From Siphonodentalium dalli (lineage: Eukaryota > Mollusca > Scaphopoda > Gadilida > Siphonodentaliidae), in NCBI GenBank assembly GCA_032622095.1, contig CP136063.1:9283814-9347813 (forward strand): a stretch of 64,000 nucleotides of DNA, given 5' to 3'. Position numbers and translations under genes: made by a program. How positions within the stretch are numbered: the stretch's first letter is position 1; the number at the start of each line of letters is the position of its first letter. Below are positions 52,720 to 63,615 of the stretch, piece after piece. The notes under the pieces are model-generated. The model worked only from the letters and a program-made list of their open reading frames with translations. It made no database searches and was not told the DNA's origin.

Positions 52720-54619
52720 GTGTGATTTTAACCCTATATGGTGTGTTTACTGTCATCCCGGGATGCTAGGTGTGATATTAACCATACAGGATGTGTTAAC
52801 TGTCATCCCGGGATGCTAGGTGTGATATTAACCATACAGGATGTGTTAACTGTCATCCCGGGATGCTAAGTCTAATCTTAACCCTACATGGTGTGTTAAC
52901 TGTCACCCCGGGATGCTAGGTCTAATCTTAACCCTACATGGTGTCTTAACTGTCATCCCGGGATGCTAGGTCTAATCTTAACCCTACATGGTGTGTTTAC
53001 TGTCATCCCGGGATGCTAGGTCTAATCTTAACCCTACATGGTGTGTGTACTGTCATCCCGGGATGCTAGGTCTAATCTTAACCCTACATGGTGTGTTAAC
53101 TGTCATCCCGGGATGCTAGGTCTAATCTTAACCCTACATGGTGTGTTTACTGTCATCCCGGGATGCTAGGTCTAATCTTAACCCTACATGGTGTGTTTAC
53201 TGTCATCCCGGGATGCTAGGTCTAATCTTAACCCTACATGGTGTGTTTACTGTCATCCCGGGATGCTAGGTCTAATCTTCACCCTACATGGTGTGTTTAC
53301 TGTCATCCCGGGATGCTAGGTATAATCTTAACCCTACATGGTGTGTTTACTGTCATCTCGGGATGCTAGGTCTAATCTTAACCCTACATGGTGTGTTAAC
53401 TGTCATCCCGGGATGCTAGGTCTAATCTTAACCCTACATGGTGTGTTTACTGTCATCCCGGGATGCTAGGTCTAATCTTAACCCTACATGGTGTGTTTAC
53501 TGTCACCCCGGGATGCTAGGTCTAATCTTAACCCTACATGGTGTGTTTACTGTCATCCCGGGATGCTAGGTCTAATCTTAATCCTACATGGTGTGTTAAC
53601 TGTCATCCCGGGATGCTAGGTCTAATCTTAACCCTACATGGTGTGTTTACTGTCATCCCGGGATGCTAGGTCTAATCTTAACCCTACATGGTGTGTTTAC
53701 TGTCATCCCGGGATGCTAGGTCTAATCTTAACCCTACATGGTGTGTTAACTGTCATCCCGGGATGCTAGGTCTAATCTTAACCCTACATGGTGTGTTTAC
53801 TGTCACCCCGGGATGCTAGGTCTAATCTTAACCCTACATGGTGTGTTAACTGTCATCCCGGGATGCTAGGTCTAATCTTAACCCTACATGGTGTGTTTAC
53901 TGTCATCCCGGGATGCTAGGTCTAATCTTAACCCTACATGGTGTGTTTACTGTCATCCCGGGATGCTAGGTCTAATCTTAACCCTACATGGTGTGTTTAC
54001 TGTCATCCCTGGATGCTAGGTCTAATCTTAACCCTACATGGTGTTTTTACTGTCATCCCGGGATGCTAGGTCTAATCTTAACCCTACATGGTGTGTTTAC
54101 TGTCATCCCGGGATGCTAGGTCTAATCTTAACCCTACATGGTGTGTTTACTGTCATCCCGGGATGCTAGGTCTAATCTTAACCATACATGGTGTGTTTAC
54201 TGTCATCCCGCGATGCTAGGTCTAATCTTAACCCTACATGGTGTGTTTACTGTCATCCCGGGATGCTAGATCTAATCTTAACCCTACATGGTGTGTTAAC
54301 TGTCATCCCGGGATGCTAGGTCTAATCTTAACCCTACATGGTGTGTTTACTGTCATCCCGGGATGCTAGGTCTAATCTTAACCCTACATGGTGTGTTTAC
54401 TGTCACCCCGGGATGCTAGGTCTAATCTTAACCCTACATGGTGTGTTTACTGTCATCCCGGGATGCTAGGTCTAATCTTAACCCTACATGGTGTGTTTAC
54501 TGTCATCCCTGGATGCTAGGTCTAATCTTAACCCTACATGGTGTGTTTACTGTCATCCCGGGATGCTAGGTCTAATCTTAACCCTACATGGTGTGTTTAC
54601 TGTCATCCCGGGATGCTAG
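52720..54619. repeat. HOR unit 20 (1,900 bp, A-type, dimer 1)
   Basis: The cassette is followed by CTAAGTC, and the 49-mer is absent. Landmarks are GTGTCTTAAC, GTGTGTGTAC near 53041, GGTATAATC, AATCC, GTGTTTTTAC, CCATACATG and CCCGCGATG (54210). The CTGCC and GGTATG monomers that normally precede a cassette are missing, making it two to three monomers shorter than units 22 and 24. Confidence 0.92.
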
Positions 54620-56268
54620 GTGTGATTTTAACCCTATATGGTGTGTTTACTGTCATCCCGGGATGCTAGGTGTGATATTAACCATACAGGATGTGTTAAC
54701 TGTCATCCCGGGATGCTAGGTGAGATATTAACCATACAGGATGTGTTAAATGTCATCCCGGGATGCTAGGTCTAATCTTAACCCTACATGGTGTGTTACT
54801 GTCATCCCGGGATGCTAGGTCTAATCTTAACCCTACATGGTGTGTTTACTGTCACCCCGGGATGCTAGGTCTAATCTTAACCCTACATGGTGTGTTAACT
54901 GTCATCCCGGGATGCTAGGTCTAATCTTAACCCTACATGGTGTGTTAACTGTCATCCCGGGATGATAGGTCTAATCTTAACCCTACATGGTGTGTTTACT
55001 GTCATCCCGGGATGCTAGGTCTAATCTTAACCCTACATGGTGTGTTAACTGTCACCCCGGGATGCTAGGTCTAATCTTAACCCTACATGGTGTGTTAACT
55101 GTCATCCCGGGATGCTAGGTCTAATCTTAACCCTACATGGTGTGTTTACTGTCATCCCGGGATGCTAGGTCTAATCTTAACCCTACATGGTGTGTTTACT
55201 GTCATCCCGGGATGCTAGGTCTAATCTTAACCCTACATGGTGTGTTTACTGTCATCCCTGAATGCTAGGTCTAATCTTAACCCTACATGGTGTGTTTACT
55301 GTCATCCCGGGATGCTAGGTCTAATCTTAACCCTACATGGTGTGTTTACTGTCATCCCGGGATGCTAGGTCTAATCTTAACCCTACATGGTGTGTTTACT
55401 GTCATCCCGGGATGCTAGGTCTAATCTTAACCATACATGGTGTGCTTACTGTCATCCCGGGATGCTAGGTCTAATCTTAACCCTACATGGTGTGTTTACT
55501 GTCATCCCGGGATGCTAGATCTAATCTTAACCCTACATGGTGTGTTAACTGTCATCCCGGGATGCTAGGTCTAATCTTAACCCTACATGGTGTGTTTACT
55601 GTTATCCCTGGATGCTAGGTCTAATCTTAACCCTACATGGTGTCTTTACTGTCATCCCGGGATGCTAGGTCTAATCTTAACCCTACATGGTGTGTTAACT
55701 GTCATCCCGGGATGCTAGGTCTAATCTTATCCCTACATGGTGTGTTAACTGTCATCCCGGAATGCTAGGTCTAATCTTAACCCTACATGGTGTGTTTACT
55801 GTCATCCCGGGATGCTAGGTCTAATCTTAACCCTACATGGTGTGTTAACTGTCATCCCGGGATGCTAGGTGTAATCTTAACCCTACATGGTGTGTTAACT
55901 GTCATCCCGGGATGCTAGATCTAATCTTAACCCTACATGGTGTGTTAACTGTCATCCCGGGATGATAGGTGTAATCTTAACCCTACATGGTGTGTTAACT
56001 GTCATCCCGGGATGCTAGGTCTAATCTTAACCCTACATGGTGTGTTTACTGTCATCCCGGGATGCTAGGTCTAATCTTAACCCTACATGGTGTGTTTACT
56101 GTCATCCCTGGATGCTAGGTCTAATCTTAACCCTACATGGTGTGTTTACTGCCATCCCGGGATGCTAGGTCTAATCTTAACCCTACATGGTATGTTAACT
56201 GTCATCCCGGGATGCTAGGTCTAATCTTAACCCTACACGGTGTGTTTACTGTCATCCCGGGATGCTAG
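54620..56268. repeat. HOR unit 21 (1,649 bp, B-type, dimer 2)
   Basis: Same landmark order and exact length as units 19, 23 and 25. Private changes include GATGATAGGTCTAATC near 54961 (shared with units 23 and 25), GTTATCCCTGG near 55611 and CTACACGG near 56235 (shared with unit 23). Confidence 0.92.
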
Positions 56269-58268
56269 GTGTGATTTTAACCCTATATGGTGTGTTTACT
56301 GTCATCCCGGGATGCTAGGTGTGATATTAACCATACAGGATGTGTTAACTGTCATCCCGGGATGCTAGGTGTGATATTAACCATACAGGATGTGTTAACT
56401 GTCATCCCGGGATGCTAAGTCTAATCTTAACCCTACATGGTGTGTTAACTGTCACCCCGGGATGCTAGGTCTAATCTTAACCCTACATGGTGTCTTAACT
56501 GTCATCCCGGGATGCTAGGTCTAATATTAACCCTAGATGGTGTGTTTATTGTCATCCCGGGATGCTAGGTCTAATCTTAACCCTACATGGTGTATTTACT
56601 GTCATCCCGGGATGCTAGGTCTAATCTTAACCCTACATGGTGTGTTAACTGTCATCCCGGGATGCTAGGTCTAATCTTAACCCTACATGGTGTGTTTACT
56701 GTCATCCCGGGATGCTAGGTCTAATCTTAACCCTACATGGTGTGTTTACTGTCATCCCGGGATGCTAGGTCTAATCTTAACCCTACATGGTGTGTTTACT
56801 GTCATCCCGGGATGCTAGGTCTAATCTTAACCCTACATGGTGTGTTTACTGTCATCCCGGGATGCTAGGTATAATCTTAACCCTACATGGTGTGTTTACT
56901 GTCATCCCGGGATGCTAGGTCTAATCTTAACCCTACATGGTGTGTTAACTGTCATCCCGGGATGCTAGGTCTAATCTTAACCCTACATGGTGTGTTAACT
57001 GTCATCCCGGGATGCTAGGTCTAATCTTAACCCTACATGGTGTGTTTACTGTCATCCCGGGATGCTAGGTCTAATCTTAACCCTACATGGTGTGTTTACT
57101 GTCACCCCGGGATGCTAGGTCTAATCTTAACCCTACATGGTGTGTTTACTGTCATCCCGGGATGCTAGGTCTAATCTTAATCCTACATGGTGTGTTAACT
57201 GTCATCCCGGGATGCTAGGTCTAATCTTAACCCTACATGGTGTGTTTACTGTCATCCCGGGATGCTAGGTCTAATCTTAACCCTACATGGTGTGTTTACT
57301 GTCATCCCGGGATGCTAGGTCTAATCTTAACCCTACATGGTGTGTTAACTGTCATCCCGGGATGCTAGGTCTAATCTTAACCCTACATGGTGTGTTTACT
57401 GTCACCCCGGGATGCTAGGTCTAATCTTAACCCTACATGGTGTGTTAACTGTCATCCCGGGATGCTAGGTCTAATCTTAACCCTACATGGTGTGTTTACT
57501 GTCATCCCGGGATGCTAGGTCTAATCTTAACCCTACATGGTGTGTTTACTGTCATCCCGGGATGCTAGGTCTAATCTTAACCCTACATGGTGTGTTTACT
57601 GTCATCCCTGGATGCTAGGTCTAATCTTAACCCTACATGGTGTTTTTACTGTCATCCCGGGATGCTAGGTCTAATCTTAACCCTACATGGTGTGTTTACT
57701 GTCATCCCGGGATGCTAGGTCTAATCTTAACCCTACATGGTGTGTTTACTGTCATCCCGGGATGCTAGGTCTAATCTTAACCATACATGGTGTGTTTACT
57801 GTCATCCCGCGATGCTAGGTCTAATCTTAACCCTACATGGTGTGTTTACTGTCATCCCGGGATGCTAGATCTAATCTTAACCCTACATGGTGTGTTAACT
57901 GTCATCCCGGGATGCTAGGTCTAATCTTAACCCTACATGGTGTGTTTACTGTCATCCCGGGATGCTAGGTCTAATCTTAACCCTACATGGTGTGTTTACT
58001 GTCACCCCGGGATGCTAGGTCTAATCTTAACCCTACATGGTGTGTTTACTGTCATCCCGGGATGCTAGGTCTAATCTTAACCCTACATGGTGTGTTTACT
58101 GTCATCCCTGGATGCTAGGTCTAATCTTAACCCTACATGGTGTGTTTACTGCCATCCCGGGATGCTAGGTCTAATCTTAACCCTACATGGTATGTTAACT
58201 GTCATCCCGGGATGCTAGGTCTAATCTTAACCCTACATGGTGTGTTTACTGTCATCCCGGGATGCTAG
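56269..58268. repeat. HOR unit 22 (2,000 bp, A-type, dimer 2)
   Basis: No 49-mer, so the length is exactly 40 x 50. CTAGATGG with TTTATTGTC near 56533 is shared with unit 24. The CCCGCGATG mark is at 57809, and the usual CCCTGG, CTGCC, GGTATG series leads into the next cassette. Confidence 0.92.
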
Positions 58269-59917
58269 GTGTGATTTTAACCCTATATGGTGTGTTTACT
58301 GTCATCCCGGGATGCTAGGTGTGATATTAACCATACAGGATGTGTTAACTGTCATCCCGGGATGCTAGGTGAGATATTAACCATACAGGATGTGTTAAAT
58401 GTCATCCCGGGATGCTAGGTCTAATCTTAACCCTACATGGTGTGTTACTGTCATCCCGGGATGCTAGGTCTAATCTTAACCCTACATGGTGTGTTTACTG
58501 TCACCCCGGGATGCTAGGTCTAATCTTAACCCTACATGGTGTGTTAACTGTCATCCCGGGATGCTAGGTCTAATCTTAACCCTACATGGTGTGTTAACTG
58601 TCATCCCGGGATGATAGGTCTAATCTTAACCCTACATGGTGTGTTTACTGTCATCCCGGGATGCTAGGTCTAATCTTAACCCTACATGGTGTGTTAACTG
58701 TCACCCCGGGATGCTAGGTCTAATCTTAACCCTACATGGTGTGTTAACTGTCATCCCGGGATGCTAGGTCTAATCTTAACCCTACATGGTGTGTTTACTG
58801 TCATCCCGGGATGCTAGGTCTAATCTTAACCCTACATGGTGTGTTTACTGTCATCCCGGGATGCTAGGTCTAATCTTAACCCTACATGGTGTGTTTACTG
58901 TCATCCCTGAATGCTAGGTCTAATCTTAACCCTACATGGTGTGTTTACTGTCATCCCGGGATGCTAGGTCTAATCTTAACCCTACATGGTGTGTTTACTG
59001 TCATCCCGGGATGCTAGGTCTAATCTTAACCCTACATGGTGTGTTTACTGTCATCCCGGGATGCTAGGTCTAATCTTAACCATACATGGTGTGCTTACTG
59101 TCATCCCGGGATGCTAGGTCTAATCTTAACCCTACATGGTGTGTTTACTGTCATCCCGGGATGCTAGATCTAATCTTAACCCTACATGGTGTGTTAACTG
59201 TCATCCCGGGATGCTAGGTCTAATCTTAACCCTACATGGTGTGTTTACTGTCATCCCTGGATGCTAGGTCTAATCTTAACCCTACATGGTGTCTTTACTG
59301 TCATCCCGGGATGCTAGGTCTAATCTTAACCCTACATGGTGTGTTAACTGTCATCCCGGGATGCTAGGTCTAATCTTATCCCTACATGGTGTGTTAACTG
59401 TCATCCCGGAATGCTAGGTCTAATCTTAACCCTACATGGTGTGTTTACTGTCATCCCGGGATGCTAGGTCTAATCTTAACCCTACATGGTGTGTTAACTG
59501 TCATCCCGGGATGCTAGTTGTAATCTTAACCCTACATGGTGTGTTAACTGTCATCCCGGGATGCTAGATCTAATCTTAACCCTACATGGTGTGTTAACTG
59601 TCATCCCGGGATGATAGGTGTAATCTTAACCCTACATGGTGTGTTAACTGTCATCCCGGGATGCTAGGTCTAATCTTAACCCTACATGGTGTGTTTACTG
59701 TCATCCCGGGATGCTAGGTCTAATCTTAACCCTACATGGTGTGTTTACTGTCATCCCTGGATGCTAGGTCTAATCTTAACCCTACATGGTGTGTTTACTG
59801 CCATCCCGGGATGCTAGGTCTAATCTTAACCCTACATGGTATGTTAACTGTCATCCCGGGATGCTAGGTCTAATCTTAACCCTACACGGTGTGTTTACTG
59901 TCATCCCGGGATGCTAG
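58269..59917. repeat. HOR unit 23 (1,649 bp, B-type, dimer 3)
   Basis: Same as unit 21 in length and landmark order. CTAGTTGTAATC near 59514 is a private change. Confidence 0.92.
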
Positions 59918-61966
59918 GTGTGATTTTAACCCTATATGGTGTGTTTACTGTCATCCCGGGATGCTAGGTGTGATATTAACCATACAGGATGTGTTAACTG
60001 TCATCCCGGGATGCTAGGTGTGATATTAACCATACAGGATGTGTTAACTGTCATCCCGGGATGCTAAGTCTAATCTTAACCCTACATGGTGTGTTAACTG
60101 TCACCCCGGGATGCTAGGTCTAATCTTAACCCTACATGGTGTCTTAACTGTCATCCCGGGATGCTAGGTCTAATCTTAACCCTAGATGGTGTGTTTATTG
60201 TCATCCCGGGATGCTAGGTCTAATCTTAACCCTACATGGTGTGTTTACTGTCATCCCGGGATGCTAGGTCTAATCTTAACCCTACATGGTGTGTTAACTG
60301 TCATCCCGGGATGCTAGGTCTAATCTTAACCCTACATGGTGTGTTTACTGTCATCCCGGGATGCTAGGTCTAATCTTAACCCTACATGGTGTGTTTACTG
60401 TCATCCCGGGATGCTAGGTCTAATCTTAACCCTACATGGTGTGTTTACTGTCATCCCGGGATGCTAGGTCTAATCTTAACCCTACATGGTGTGTTTACTG
60501 TCATCCCGGGATGCTAGGTATAATCTTAACCCTACATGGTGTGTTTACTGTCATCCCGGGATGCTAGGTCTAATCTTAACCCTACATGGTGTGTTAACTG
60601 TCATCCCGGGATGCTAGGTCTAATCTTAACCCTACATGGTGTGTTTACTGTCACCCGGGATGCTAGGTCTAATCTTAACCCTACATGGTGTGTTTACTGT
60701 CACCCCGGGATGCTAGGTCTAATCTTAACCCTACATGGTGTGTTTACTGTCATCCCGGGATGCTAGGTCTAATCTTAATCCTACATGGTGTGTTAACTGT
60801 CATCCCGGGATGCTAGGTCTAATCTTAACCCTACATGGTGTGTTTACTGTCATCCCGGGATGCTAGGTCTAATCTTAACCCTACATGGTGTGTTAACTGT
60901 CATCCCGGGATGCTAGGTCTAATCTTAACCCTACATGGTGTGTTAACTGTCATCCCGGGATGCTAGGTCTAATCTTAACCCTACATGGTGTGTTTACTGT
61001 CACCCCGGGATGCTAGGTCTAATCTTAACCCTACATGGTGTGTTAACTGTCATCCCGGGATGCTAGGTCTAATCTTAACCCTACATGGTGTGTTAACTGT
61101 CATCCCGGGATGCTAGGTCTAATCTTAACCCTACATGGTGTGTTAACTGTCACCCCGGGATGCTAGGTCTAATCTAGACCCTACATGGTGTGTTAACTGT
61201 CATCCCGGGATGCTAGGTCTAATCTTAACCCTACATGGTGTGTTTACTGTCATCCCGGGATGCTAGGTCTAATCTTAACCCTACATGGTGTGTTTACTGT
61301 CATCCCGGGATGCTAGGTCTAATCTTAACCCTACATGGTGTGTTTACTGTCATCCCTGGATGCTAGGTCTAATCTTAACCCTACATGGTGTTTTTACTGT
61401 CATCCCGGGATGCTAGGTCTAATCTTAACCCTACATGGTGTGTTTACTGTCATCCCGGGATGCTAGGTCTAATCTTAACCCTACATGGTGTGTTTACTGT
61501 CATCCCGGGATGCTAGGTCTAATCTTAACCATACATGGTGTGTTTACTGTCATCCCGCGATGCTAGGTCTAATCTTAACCCTACATGGTGTGTTTACTGT
61601 CATCCCGGGATGCTAGATCTAATCTTAACCCTACATGGTGTGTTAACTGTCATCCCGGGATGCTAGGTCTAATCTTAACCCTACATGGTGTGTTTACTGT
61701 CACCCCGGGATGCTAGGTCTAATCTTAACCCTACATGGTGTGTTTACTGTCATCCCGGGATGCTAGGTCTAATCTTAACCCTACATGGTGTGTTTACTGT
61801 CATCCCTGGATGCTAGGTCTAATCTTAACCCTACATGGTGTGTTTACTGCCATCCCGGGATGCTAGGTCTAATCTTAACCCTACATGGTATGTTAACTGT
61901 CATCCCGGGATGCTAGGTCTAATCTTAACCCTACATGGTGTGTTTACTGTCATCCCGGGATGCTAG
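59918..61966. repeat. HOR unit 24 (2,049 bp, A-type, dimer 3)
   Basis: The 49-mer after the cassette is absent, but one base is lost elsewhere (CACCCGGG near 60653), giving 2,049. AATCTAGACCC near 61173 is unique and creates a TCTAGA site. CCCGCGATG is at 61558. Confidence 0.92.
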
Positions 61967-63615
61967 GTGTGATTTTAACCCTATATGGTGTGTTTACTGT
62001 CATCCCGGGATGCTAGGTGTGATATTAACCATACAGGATGTGTTAACTGTCATCCCGGGATGCTAGGTGAGATATTAACCATACAGGATGTGTTAAATGT
62101 CATCCCGGGATGCTAGGTCTAATCTTAACCCTACATGGTGTGTTACTGTCATCCCGGGATGCTTTGTCTAATCTTAACCCTACATGGTGTGTTTACTGTC
62201 ACCCCGGGATGCTAGGTCTAATCTTAACCCTACATGGTGTGTTAACTGTCATCCCGGGATGCTAGGTCTAATCTTAACCCTACATGGTGTGTTAACTGTC
62301 ATCCCGGGATGATAGGTCTAATCTTAACCCTACATGGTGTGTTTACTGTCATCCCGGGATGCTAGGTCTAATCTTAACCCTACATGGTGTGTTAACTGTC
62401 ACCCCGGGATGCTAGGTCTAATCTTAACCCGACATGGTGTGTTAACTGTCATCCCGGGATGCTAGTTCTAATCTTAACCCTACATGGTGTGTTTACTGTC
62501 ATCCCGGGATGCTAGGTCTAATCTTAACCCTACATGGTGTGTTTACTGTCATCCCGGGATGCTAGGTCTAATCTTAACCCTACATGGTGTGTTTACTGTC
62601 ATCCCTGAATGCTAGGTCTAATCTTAACCCTACATGGTGTGTTTACTGTCATCCCGGGATGCTAGGTCTAATCTTAACCCTACATGGTGTGTTTACTGTC
62701 ATCCCGGGATGCTAGGTCTAATCTTAACCCTACATGGTGTGTTTACTGTCATCCCGGGATGCTAGGTCTAATCTTAACCATACATGGTGTGCTTACTGTC
62801 ATCCCGGGATGCTAGGTCTAATCTTAACCCTACATGGTGTGTTTACTGTCATCCCGGGATGCTAGATCTAATCTTAACCCTACATGGTGTGTTAACTGTC
62901 ATCCCGGGATGCTAGGTCTAATCTTAACCCTACATGGTGTGTTTACTGTCATCCCTGGATGCTAGGTCTAATCTTAACCCTACATGGTGTCTTTACTGTC
63001 ATCCCGGGATGCTAGGTCTAATCTTAACCCTACATGGTGTGTTAACTGTCATCCCGGGATGCTAGGTCTAATCTTATCCCTACATGGTGTGTTAACTGTC
63101 ATCCCGGAATGCTAGGTCTAATCTTAACCCTACATGGTGTGTTTACTGTCATCCCGGGATGCTAGGTCTAATCTTAACCCTACATGGTGTGTTAACTGTC
63201 ATCCCGGGATGCTAGGTGTAATCTTAACCCTACATGGTGTGTTAACTGTCATCCCGGGATGCTAGATCTAATCTTAACCCTACATGGTGTGTTAACTGTC
63301 ATCCCGGGATGATAGGTGTAATCTTAACCCTACATGGTGTGTTAACTGTCATCCCGGGATGCTAGGTCTAATCTTAACCCTACATGGTGTGTTTACTGTC
63401 ATCCCGGGATGCTAGGTCTAATCTTAACCCTACATGGTGTGTTTACTGTCATCCCTGGATGCTAGGTCTAATCTTAACCCTACATGGTGTGTTTACTGCC
63501 ATCCCGGGATGCTAGGTCTAATCTTAACCCTACATGGTATGTTAACTGTCATCCCGGGATGCTAGGTCTAATCTTAACCCTACATGGTGTGTTTACTGTC
63601 ATCCCGGGATGCTAG
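61967..63615. repeat. HOR unit 25 (1,649 bp, B-type, dimer 4)
   Basis: Fourth B block of identical length. Private substitutions are GATGCTTTGTC near 62158, CCCGACATGG near 62429 and CTAGTTCTAATC near 62463. No indel separates it from units 19, 21 and 23. Confidence 0.92.

Noticed and set aside
60536-60766. 76-codon open frame on the + strand
   Set aside because: Satellite translation kept open by the one-base deletion near 60653. Equal length to two other frames reflects the 50-bp period, not a gene family.
61161-61190. AATCTAGACC as a possible insertion scar
   Set aside because: The monomer length is unchanged at 50 bp; it is a small substitution cluster (TTAA to TAGA) in one monomer.
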